Part shown: piece after piece, positions 45,196-53,284 of the stretch
Numbering within the stretch: the stretch's first letter is position 1
Layout: the number at the start of each line of letters is the position of its first letter
NCBI GenBank assembly: GCA_013397935.1
Contig: VZRN01004188.1
Coordinates: forward strand, 551,677-615,676
Direction of reading: 5' to 3'
Length of the DNA: 64,000 bases
Origin: Dasyornis broadbenti
Taxonomy: Eukaryota > Chordata > Aves > Passeriformes > Dasyornithidae
The notes under the pieces: model-generated
The model's input: only the letters and a program-made list of their open reading frames with translations
What the model was told of the DNA's origin: nothing
Databases searched by the model: none
Program-made: the position numbers and the translations under genes

Positions 45196-48100
45196 GTGAG
45201 TCCCGGCCGTGCTGGGCCCCCATCCCTGCATTTTGCATTTCTGGGAACGGTACATTAAAGTTTTTGGCCTTAGACTGAAAAAGTTTTCCTGTTCCTATCT
45301 TCAGATCAGAGAACACCACCGAAAAGTCAGGAAGGAGGCCAAGAAACGTGGACACAAAAAGCCCAAGAAAGATCCTGGAATTCCCAGTGCTGCGCCATTT
45401 AAGGAAGAGCTGCTGCGGGAAGCAGAGCAAAGAAAGCAGAGGGTAAAATACAGTTTGTGGTAAAGAGGACAAGAACTGAAACCCTCCTTGTTTTCAAGGA
45501 AGCTTTGTGTGCGTAAGTTTGCACTCAGAGGTGTAGATGGTCCTAGTAGACACGTGCTTTGGAAAAATAATATGTTTATTTCCAGCATGATACAGTGTGC
45601 AACAACTTGTTCTTTTATTTTTAATATGTGACATGGGAGCAGCACCTTTATCAGCAGTAGTGGTTGCTGCAGAGCTGCTATTTTGGAATCAAGCTAATGG
45701 ATGGTTGCCTCTGGGTAGGATGCAAAAAAGAGTTCCCAAAGTCACTGGGGCAGCCAGGACTTCTCACTGAGGTGTCTCAGGAATTTGGGTCAGAAATGGG
45801 GACAAGGAACATTCTTCTTTACCACCTTCAAAGATGTTTTATCTGGCTTGGGTTTTTGTTTGCAATCAGCTTGAAGAACTGAAACAAAAGCAGAAGCTCA
45901 ACAGACAGAAAGAACATGAAAAAAAGAGGAAGCTGGAAGCTAAAAAGAATACAGCCAAAATCAAGGAAAAAGCAGAGGGAAAGGTAGATGTCCTGTATGA
46001 TTTTGATTCTTGGAACCTATAGAAGTCATCCTAAAACTGCACCTTCTTAAGCAGCATGTTACGTGTTACATTTTCATTATGAATATGCACACAAAGATTA
46101 GACACTAATACTCATTTAAATAATTTCCTTTTGTTTTTATTTGCTTCAGGAATCTTCTGGCAAATCTAAAGGAAAGGTTAACAAGCTGCTGAATAAAAGT
46201 TCAAAGAAATCATTCTGCAGGGAGCTTCAGAAGGTGAAATGCTTCAACTATTTTTATATAATTAGATGAGAGCAATGAGATCACTTGTTTTCCTTTTTTT
46301 TTTTTTTGTATTACTGTTTAGAACATGAAGTTTGTGTGTGATAAACTAGAACACTGAAGTAAGGGATTTTACAACAGAAAGTGTTTATAGCTATTTTTGT
46401 ATTCCATAGCTATTCCAGAGTTGTCATCTGGTCTGTGATGTCTTATTTGAATGTTGTCTTTTTTCTGACCCAGGTGCTTGAGTCCTCAGATGTGGTTCTG
46501 GAGGTTTTGGATGCAAGAGATCCAATGGGCTGCCGCTGTCCTCAGCTGGAGCAAGCTGTCACTTGCTCTGGAGGAAACAAAAAGCTGCTGTTGATTCTGA
46601 ACAAAATTGGTAAGAAACACAGGTTGTCTCCAAGTGTTACTGGCCACTGTGGTCCTGTGGTAGGTGAGCTATGAAGAAGATTTTAAAGGAATCTGAGATT
46701 CCATTGAAGACATAAGATCCAACTCTGAGCTCGCTAAAAAGGCTGGAAATTACTGAGTTACCAGCAGCTTAATAAAGAAAACACCAAGAGCAACAAGAGC
46801 AAAGGGAACTTTGTAGTAGAGTAGCCTTTGTAGGGATTGTGGGATGATCCTTCAAAAAAAGTCACTCTGTACCATACAAAGTCTTCTAGCAAGATTCCAG
46901 CATTAAAAACCTAATACAGAGGCCAGAATGTAATAGTGATGTGTTCTGGTAAGGCAGAAAAAGACCCACTGGGTGCCTTTGGGGAGTGTACTCAGTACTT
47001 TACACTAGAGTTCTCAGCCAAACATTATTTGTCATAATAAGATTCATTTAAGGAGTGAAAGAACTGCTCTTCTTTCCAGATTTAGTGCCAAAGGACAACG
47101 TAGAGAAATGGTTGAATCATTTGAAGAAGGAGTTTCCAACAGTTGCTTTTAAATCAGCAACACTGATGAAGGACAAGACTATGGTAAGAGCACGGCAGGC
47201 TGTCGCATGAGGAAGTCATGTGTGTTTGCACTCATACAAGTTGAAACATCTTTAAAATTCCTTTTCCCCTTGTTTGATTGCACTTCTGTGACTGATGGAT
47301 GTGCCTTTCCACTTCAGCTGAGCTTTGCAGTACAGTGGGGGAGTTCTTGCCATTCAAATGACAGTAGATGAATAAATCTAAGCATCCATATTTTATCTTC
47401 CGAAATAGCTCCTGACCACAGGATTTTTTTGCCTTTGAATGTTGTAGCAGGAACAAGTCACAAAAAGACGTGCACGTGTTGATTTCTCAGAAACCTCTCA
47501 ATATTTTGGAAGCAAATGCCTTTTGAAACTTCTTCAAGAGCATGGCAAGACTCAAGACAAAGCCATTCAGGTCGGGGTAGTAGGTAAGTGTTTGGAGAAA
47601 CAGGAAGCATTTCCTTCTCCCATAAAGCTTTGGGATCCTGTATTACGGACTGGGTCAAACTGCTAACACCTGGTTCCTATGTGCTTTCTAGTCATTGTTC
47701 TTACTTTGATCTAGGGCTCTCACTGTGGTAGTACTTCAGTGATCCATGGTGCACTTCCATGTGTAGCTTAGGGATCTGTGGGAGCATAAGGAAGGCAGGG
47801 TATGTACTCCACTGGCACTGCCTTCCTCCTGCCTGACAAAAAACCACTGAATGGAGCACCACAACTCCTACAAGTGTGAGAAATGAGGATACACACTTTG
47901 GTCTTACTTCTGTAGTGAAGACTTCAGATCCAACTCTGATCTCACACTGACACTGTACCTTAGCAAAGACACCTGGAAGATGCAGTTTTGATCTATGTTA
48001 AAAAGCTGAGTTTTCTTATTTAACTTACAAGGATTTACGTGATTTTCTTCAGGTTTCCCTAACGTGGGAAAGAGCAGCATAATCAACAGTCTTAAAGGAA

Positions 48101-51100
48101 AGCGTGCTTGCAATGTTGGCCTGGCAAGAGGGGTTACCAAGTAAGTTCAGTGTGATAAAAGCTGTTCTTTCCTTGTTTGTTGCGTTCCAGTTACCTTGAG
48201 TTTGTGTTTCAGTCCATTAGGGGCAAAGCATGCCAGTGTGCAGTTTTAAATGCACGTTTCGATTTGCAAGATGAAAGTATCTGTGTGATGTAAGCTCTCT
48301 CCAGGGGATACAGATGTATAAACTTGATGTTTTGTATGTTTAAATCTCTATCCTACACAAAGCACATGATGACAAAACACTGAAACTGACTCTATGAAGT
48401 ACATTCAATCCAACACTGAGCTTTGTGTCTTGCATCTCTCACCATTACCAGTCCTTCGGTGATTATCTGCTCACAGTGCATTTCTCTCTGAATAGGTCCA
48501 TGCAAATTGTGCATCTTGATAAGCAGACAAAGATACTGGACAGTCCAAGTGTAATTGCAGATCCTTCCAACAGTGCCCTGGCTCTGGCCTTGAGAAGTAT
48601 CATAGACACTGAAGGATCAGATTCAGCAGGTGTGCTTGAAGGAGTAAAAGCCATCATAAATCACTGCAGCAAGCAGCAGGTGAGCTCCATGTTTTTTCTA
48701 AATCTCTCACTGCGTCAGACTTCTCTATAGGATTCTTAGGCCCAATAATGAAAGTTCATTTTGCTTCAGCTAATCCTGATAATTTTTGCACTGCTTTCCC
48801 CTAACCATGCAAAGTGGCAATGCCAAGTGAGATCCTTCATCCTTATAAACAGATGGCAGAACAGCATACCACGATCCTGACAGCCAGAGTACACAACACT
48901 GCTTTTAAGACCTCATCACACAATCAGAGAGTGAAAAATGATGATATTTTCTGTGTCCTATAATCACAGTGAAGACCTCAGATCCAACTCTGATTTCACT
49001 CTAGTTTCAAGCAAATTAACCTAAGCCTAATTGCCCTTCAGTTATGTGGGAAGCATTTTCACAGCCCAGTGTGCTGTCTCTATACACCCACAAGTCTGGG
49101 TGAATGGCAGATGAGTTTGTTGAAGTAGGCATTTTGCTTTGTAATATTTAATCTCACATGCAAGAGAAAAGCAGCTTTTCACATACTCTGTCCTCATTGT
49201 TATCCAACTTGATTTGCTCTTTTATTCCTAAAACTGAGAAAGGTGGGCATTTCTTCCTGAATGTGCCATTTTCTTTTGCCTTAGGTAATGATGCACTACA
49301 ATATCCCAGAGTTCATAGACCCTGAAGAGTTTTTATCTTCACTGGCTCAGAAGAGGGGCATGCTGAAAAAAGGAGGTGTTCCTGACATAGAAAATATGGC
49401 TAAATTAGTGCTTTGTGACTGGACAGGGTACGTATGCTGTGAACTTTGCTCTGTGCTGCTCACCTTTTTCTCACTGTTAATCCAGCACAGAGAAGCACCA
49501 AGTCCAGCAAAGTACTTAAAAAGGAGAGGCTGGTTTTTCCGTTGCTTTCTCACATTTTACGTTAATAAAGAGCTGAATTGTCCAACAGATTTAGAGAATG
49601 CCATCCACAGATGATTTTCTCAAGTAGTGAAGGATACATGGGAAGAGTCAAAGCCTGTTGCACCTTACTCCATAGACAGTTTGCTGACATAGGCTGTAAC
49701 TCTGTTACGGAAATCTGCTTTCCACTCAAATATCACGTCCATGTAGTCCTCTGGTAGACCAGAAGGGATGTGGCAAACTTTCTGTGGAGATGCAGGGTGG
49801 TTCCTCTGTTCTGAGGGTAGGAATAAATGTAACTTAGATTCAGTAATTGACTGTGACTATCTCCCTTGCTCAAGTGGCTCAGCTGTTATACAGCTCATGC
49901 TTTCACAGGCAGGTGATTTGTGATGACAAAGTGCCATTTCTTTTTCCTCTCAGGAGTGGGCTAGCCATTTAATACTGTTGACAACTTCAGAATAAGATTT
50001 AAATAGCTACTGAACTGCTGTTAAACAGATGATAATAATACATGAGTAGTTAGGTTGAGCAGTTTGAGAGCTTTGTGCTCTGGGTTTTATTTTTAAATAC
50101 AGTGATTTAACTGTGTTACCTTTAGTTAGTTTTTAATGCTGATTTTTATTTTCTCAGAGCCAGAATAAAGTACTACTCACAGCCTCCAGGATTTCAGAAA
50201 CCACCACCCTATCTTACAGAACAAAAAATAGCTGAAATGCAGGAGGGCTTTAATTTAACAAACCTAGAGCAAGAAAACAGCAACACTGTTCAAGGTAGGA
50301 CTGTTACTGTAATAGACTGCCATTAACCACAGAATCACAGATTGGCCTGGGTTGGAAGGGGCATTAAAGACCATCTTGTTCTAACCCCCCTGCCATGGGC
50401 AGGGCTACCTTTCACTCAGACCAGATTACTCAGACCCCCATCCAGCCTGGCCTGAAAGACTTCTGGGGATGGGGCAGCCACAGCTTCACTGGGCAGCCTG
50501 TGCCAGGGCCTCACCACCCTCACACTAAAGAGTTTTCTTCCTGCTATCTAATCTAAACCTACTTAGGTAAATTTATCTATACTCAAATCTATTCCAGCTC
50601 CTAGAAGTCTTATGTAGATGCCTCAGGGAAAGCTTTTCTTAGAGAATTGTCCTTGCTTTGGTGGCAGAGCACTCTGTATGGGAGTCCTGTGCGTGGCAGA
50701 GAGGGCGCAGAACTGCAGTGTCCACAAGGGGGTGGGCATTACATCTGTGCTGGCTGACAGGGACTGAACAGACACTTCTGTGTTTTCTGCAGCTTTAAAA
50801 TACCCCAGTCCAGCAAGCAGCATTGTTTTTCAGTCACCTGGCATGACAAATGGGATAATAGAGGAAAATAAAATGATAGAGGAAGGATCAGAGTGGGGAA
50901 AGATGGAAACAAGCAAGGAGAAGGAAGAAGAAGAAGAGGAAGAAGATGAAGAAGAGGAGGAATTCTCAGAAAGTGATGATGAGGAAGATGATATGGAAGA
51001 AGATGATGACATTGAAGAGGTAAATGAGGGTTTCACTAGGGTTGGGCTTTTCCTTCATTAAGGAAACAACATTGTTCCAACAAGTCACCTGGCCTCAGCA

Positions 51101-51477
51101 GTGAGGCTCAACTATACTAGGGGTCTTCCACACTCTCCCCAGGATCTGTTAGGTTTCATTTGCATAGGAGATTTCATTAGTGATGTTTGAATAACGGCTG
51201 ACTTCTCTGACTTGTAGGAAAGCCAAGTTCAAGTCACCACGAAAGCAAGGCCTGGAAAACAACAAAGAAATCCTACAAATTCCAAAGAGCAGATGGCAGG
51301 TGTGTATTTAGAGCCCTGGCTTGAAGGATGGTCTCTGGTACTCCAGCACCTGCACTGATTTCACTAACACGTGATTTTCTCTTCTCAGGAAATGAACGTT
51401 CCAGATCACTGTCCTTCAGCTTAGATAAACCAGCAGATGAAGATGATGCCTATGATTTTAATACAGACTACGTGTAA
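45137..51477 (+). CDS. GNL3: GNL3, nucleostemin (nucleolar GTPase); exon 1 in gap
   Basis: Nucleostemin is a nucleolar GTP-binding protein of the YlqF/YawG family involved in rRNA processing, cell-cycle progression and stem-cell maintenance. Fourteen exons read here join in phase to about 572 residues; only the first few residues (a short Met-Lys-Arg-Pro-Lys-like start in human) are missing. Human GNL3 is 549 residues. The N-terminus is very basic (nucleolar targeting, then a Lys-rich coiled coil). The GTPase motifs occur in circularly permuted order: G4 NKIDLVP (exons 6/7), G1 GFPNVGKSS (exon 9), G3-like DSPS (exon 10). An acidic C-terminal segment ends AYDFNTDYV. Introns host four box C/D snoRNAs. 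The gene is tail-to-tail with GLT8D1. Confidence 0.97.
45305..45442 (+). CDS. GNL3: GNL3 exon 3
   Basis: 46 codons: IREHHRKVRKEAKKRGHKKP, then KDPGIPSAAPFKEELLREAE, ending RKQR. It continues the basic domain. Phase 0 at both ends. Confidence 0.93.
45870..45983 (+). CDS. GNL3: GNL3 exon 4, coiled coil
   Basis: 38 codons: LEELKQKQKLNRQKEHEKKR, then a Lys-rich run ending KAEGK. It is a highly charged, probable coiled coil. Phase 0 at both ends. Confidence 0.93.
46150..46233 (+). CDS. GNL3: GNL3 exon 5
   Basis: 28 codons: ESSGKSKGKVNKLLNKSSKK, then SFCRELQK, leading into the GTPase domain. The segment differs in sequence from human but matches it in position. Confidence 0.9.
46474..46609 (+). 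CDS. GNL3: GNL3 exon 6, permuted GTPase start
   Basis: VLESSDVVLEVLDARDPMGC, then RCPQLEQAVTCSGG and LLLILNKI. DARDP is the family hallmark, and NKI is the first half of the G4 NKxD motif. Confidence 0.95.
46663..46735 (+). ncRNA. SNORD19: Box C/D snoRNA, SNORD19-like (copy 1)
   Basis: It lies in the GNL3 intron between exons 6 and 7. C box ATGAAGA (46671-46677), D' box CTGA (46693-46696), C'-like TGAAGAC, and D box CTGA (46725-46728), closed by a GAGC/GCTC stem. The 11 nt before box D (AAGATCCAACT) are complementary to AGTTGGATCTT of 18S rRNA. The box D+5 rule points to the first G of TTGGAT, consistent with the known SNORD19 target near human 18S G683. Human GNL3 introns host SNORD19. Confidence 0.85.
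47080..47183 (+). CDS. GNL3: GNL3 exon 7, rest of G4
   Basis: DLVPKDNVEKWLNHLKKEFP, then TVAFKSATLMKDKTM. It completes NKIDLVP across the splice junction. Confidence 0.95.
47451..47583 (+). CDS. GNL3: GNL3 exon 8
   Basis: EQVTKRRARVDFSETSQYFG, then KCLLKLLQEHGKTQDKA and IQVGVV with one base of the G1 Gly codon. A tandem acceptor (TAGCAG) allows an in-frame start three bases earlier at 47448, adding one Gln. Confidence 0.92.
47874..47947 (+). ncRNA. SNORD19B: Box C/D snoRNA, SNORD19-like (copy 2)
   Basis: It lies in the intron between GNL3 exons 8 and 9, 105 bp before the acceptor. A perfect 8-bp terminal stem GTGTGAGA/TCTCACAC encloses C box ATGAGGA (47883-47889) and D box CTGA (47936-47939). 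The guide AGATCCAACT before box D is complementary to 18S AGTTGGATCT. The C'-like TGAAGAC is shared with the other copies. Assignment to the 19B paralogue rather than 19 is a guess. Confidence 0.85.
48053..48140 (+). CDS. GNL3: GNL3 exon 9, P-loop
   Basis: GFPNVGKSSIINSLKGKRAC, then NVGLARGVT. GFPNVGKSS is the Walker A/G1 motif that binds GTP phosphates. Confidence 0.96.
48355..48428 (+). ncRNA. SNORD69: Box C/D snoRNA, SNORD69-like
   Basis: It lies in the intron between GNL3 exons 9 and 10, 67 bp before the acceptor. A perfect 9-bp stem ACACAAAGC/GCTTTGTGT encloses a consensus C box ATGATGA (48366-48372) and D box CTGA (48416-48419). The guide CAATCCAAC before box D is complementary to GTTGGATTG in 28S rRNA, the known SNORD69 target region (human G4464). 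Human GNL3 also hosts SNORD69. Confidence 0.85.
48496..48679 (+). CDS. GNL3: GNL3 exon 10, G3 region
   Basis: SMQIVHLDKQTKILDSPSVI, then ADPSNSALALALRSIIDTEG, ending INHCSKQQ. DSPS replaces the usual DxxG of G3, as in other vertebrate nucleostemins. Confidence 0.94.
48928..49002 (+). ncRNA. Box C/D snoRNA, SNORD19-like (copy 3)
   Basis: It lies in the intron between GNL3 exons 10 and 11. A perfect 9-bp stem AGAGTGAAA/TTTCACTCT encloses a consensus C box ATGATGA (48938-48944) and D box CTGA (48990-48993). The guide AGATCCAACT is identical to copy 2 and complementary to 18S AGTTGGATCT; the C'-like TGAAGAC is also shared. It is a third SNORD19-family member in this host gene. Confidence 0.85.
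49285..49427 (+). CDS. GNL3: GNL3 exon 11
   Basis: VMMHYNIPEFIDPEEFLSSL, then AQKRGMLKKGGVPDIENMAK and LVLCDWTG. It corresponds to the human segment with LAQRRGM and EWTG. Confidence 0.94.
50158..50294 (+). CDS. GNL3: GNL3 exon 12
   Basis: ARIKYYSQPPGFQKPPPYLT, then EQKIAEMQEGFNLTNLEQEN and SNTVQ. The Pro-rich PPPY block follows the GTPase domain as in human. Confidence 0.93.
50327..50565 (-). mobile_element. CR1 LINE 3' fragment in GNL3 intron 12
   Basis: The left edge ACCACAGAATCACAGATTGG and the following GGTTGGAAGGGGCATTAAAG are the reverse complement of a CR1 3' end. Further blocks CCAGCCTGGCCTGAAAGAC and CTGTGCCAGGGCCTCACCAC are typical CR1. It is antisense to GNL3 and 5'-truncated. 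Confidence 0.9.
50793..51019 (+). CDS. GNL3: GNL3 exon 13, acidic region
   Basis: LKYPSPASSIVFQSPGMTNG, then IIEENKMIEEGSEWGKME and a long Glu/Asp-rich run (about 50920-51019). Simple GAA/GAG/GAT codons make this segment prone to length change. The open frame is maintained. Confidence 0.93.
51218..51299 (+). CDS. GNL3: GNL3 exon 14
   Basis: ESQVQVTTKARPGKQQRNPT, then NSKEQMA. A poorly conserved linker, assigned by phase (one base left over) and good splice sites (TTGTAG acceptor, GTGTGT donor). Confidence 0.85.
51389..51477 (+). CDS. GNL3: GNL3 last coding exon
   Basis: NERSRSLSFSLDKPADEDDA, then YDFNTDYV and stop TAA at 51475-51477. The C-terminus closely matches human DDAYDFSTDYV, which anchors the whole gene model. 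Confidence 0.95.
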
Positions 51478-51710
51478 CAGATAGGTGTGAATGCACTGTA
51501 TGGAGTTACTGCTGGCTTTAACAGTCAGGAAGACTTGTGTTGCAGCAGAAGCTGGAGGAGTGCTGCACAACCGGAGAGGCTGCAAAGACTCAATTCTTGC
51601 TGTGTCAAACAATGTATATAATAGTGCATCTCCCTTGGTAGTTCCAGGTTTTATACAGTTCTAGGAAAGTGATTGTTATTCAGCTTTACATCATAAAGTT
51701 TATTGCCTCT

Positions 51711-51716
51711 ATTAAA
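51711..51716 (+). terminator. GNL3 polyadenylation signal (ATTAAA)
   Basis: The ATTAAA variant signal lies 234 bp after the GNL3 stop in AT-rich 3' UTR. It is a plausible main signal; the cleavage site would be about 15-25 bp further on. Confidence 0.6.
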
Positions 51717-52436
51717 TCCTATTTAAAAATTCCAAATAGATTTGCTTAATCTGTTCATTTTGCCTTATAAAAAGACCTTTCTAGAGGATAAACCCTTTGT
51801 CTTTGAAAAATAATGATAAATGCAGACTGCAATGAGAAAAGCAGTTTGAAATTCTTGTAAAAGATAAGGCAGAACTAAGACCATATTCATGGTCAGGAGA
51901 TGAGCCCTCTACTGCTGCTGCCCTGTATCTCAGACCAGGCAGACTCAGCTGTCACTGCACGAACACAAAGCCTTTTGTCTGAACATCCTCCACCAAAGGC
52001 TCTTCACAAGCAACCTGAGTGCAAACCTCTATTAATTGGAATAGTTGGCACAGTAGCTGCTGGGATATATCAGCTAATAATAACTGCTCCTCAACAGTAC
52101 ACCTATAAAAAAAACAAACCAGCTGGCTGCAGAGGGCACAGGCATCTCACTCCATGAGTTCCCAGACTGGGAAAGGCATAGCAGGAAACACTGTAGCAGA
52201 GCCAAGCTTGCTGCAGAGAACTCTGAGGAAGTCAACAATAACAAAATCAATCCGTAATTCACATAGCCTGGTCCCCAAAATAAGTGTTTTGCACTGTTTT
52301 AGAATTACATGAGATCAATTGACTTTGGCTTCAGTACCTTGCTATTGTATTTGAGTACAAAGGGAACACTGCCTAGATCAAGACTGGAATTAGACTGCCA
52401 TTTACGCGAGGCTGGAGTTAGCATGTTACAATTAGC

Positions 52437-52442
52437 TTTATT
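52437..52442 (-). terminator. Candidate GLT8D1 polyadenylation signal (AATAAA)
   Basis: TTTATT on the plus strand reads AATAAA on the minus strand, about 650 bp beyond the GLT8D1 stop. Another AATAAA lies near 53078, very close to the stop and less likely to be the main site. Confidence 0.4.
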
Positions 52443-53093
52443 TTTGAACGAAGTTTCATCCACCGCTCTACAAAAAAATAGTTTAGTGTTCACTGGTAGT
52501 TAAAACCACTTTGCATAGTGAAATAATACTTGAAGGATTCATCTTTCAAAAAGGATTCAGTTTTGCAGAATTCTGCAAGAAAGACTTCAACAGAAATGCT
52601 TGGGAGATTTCATGCAAGAAAGGGTTTTTGAGGGAATTATTTCACAGGGTAAGAAAACAAAGCAAACAACAAAAAACCCAGAACAAAACCCAGGCAAGCT
52701 CTTAATCACAGTACGTTGTGCAAGATTTGCTGGTGCAAGCACCAGCTGAATTTGTATCCTGTTCGTAGAAACTTTGTTTCTGTAACTGACAAAATGATCC
52801 TCCGCTGGAAGATTTGTAGTAAAGAGGAGAACACGACTGAAATGACATAAACAAAAGTGCTCATTTGTGGAGATCTTCCCCTGTTTTCTGTAGTGCTGCT
52901 GGAGTAGCATCTCGTGTCGTACAGGTGACATGAGCCTCCTTTGGACCTGTGCATTTCAGGACTGCACCTGAGTAAGTGCATCACCTTGTGCTCCAGAAGG
53001 CAAGGACGGCTCTGTAATACAAGTTGGCTAAAAACAAAGTTCTGCTTGGCTCCAGAAGTTTCCTGAGAAAACACTGATTTATTCAGATGGACT

Positions 53094-53284
53094 CTACTTT
53101 GCTTCATAGGCTTCCGAGTGTCTGCGGATCAGGGTGAACTTGCCTGTAGGGTCAGGTACGTACCACTTCTCCCAGACTTCTGCATAGGAGGCTGTTCTTC
53201 CCCAGGGTTTGAAATGTCCATTCCAATGGAGCAGTTTGGCAGCTTTCACAAACTGAGGGGAGTACCTTTTCCCAGCACTAGACC
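53094..53284 (-). CDS. GLT8D1: GLT8D1 last coding exon
   Basis: SSAGKRYSPQFVKAAKLLHW, then GRTASYAEVWEKWYVPDPTG, ending HSEAYEAK and TAG. The acceptor at 53285 reproduces the human junction HLG/SSAGKRY. A second in-frame acceptor 27 bp upstream (exon end 53311) would add nine residues, TKASFSIKG. Confidence 0.92.

Larger units (their letters stand above)
44160..45200. promoter_or_regulatory. Bidirectional CpG-island promoter, PBRM1/GNL3
   Basis: A strongly GC- and CpG-rich block between the PBRM1 start-codon exon (minus) and GNL3 exon 2 (plus). The head-to-head layout implies that one island drives both genes. Bases 44661-45050 are unknown. PBRM1 non-coding exon 1 and GNL3 exon 1 should lie within it. 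Exact start sites cannot be read. Confidence 0.85.
51478..53093. other. Convergent 3' UTR region, GNL3/GLT8D1
   Basis: 1.6 kb between the two stop codons of tail-to-tail genes. It holds the GNL3 3' UTR on the left and the GLT8D1 3' UTR on the right. Short open frames here (for example 51900-52157) show no known similarity. Confidence 0.7.

Noticed and set aside
44128..45472. Several 200-375 codon frames across the N gap
   Set aside because: Most of their length is unknown bases; the rest is CpG-island sequence.
46663..49002. CRISPR-like or short tandem repeat explanation for the recurring GATCCAACTCTGA
   Set aside because: Spacing is irregular (about 0.5-1.2 kb), each copy sits in a separate intron and each has snoRNA boxes and stems.
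50830..51036. Ser-rich antisense frame opposite GNL3 exon 13
   Set aside because: Mirror image of the acidic GAA/GAG codon run.
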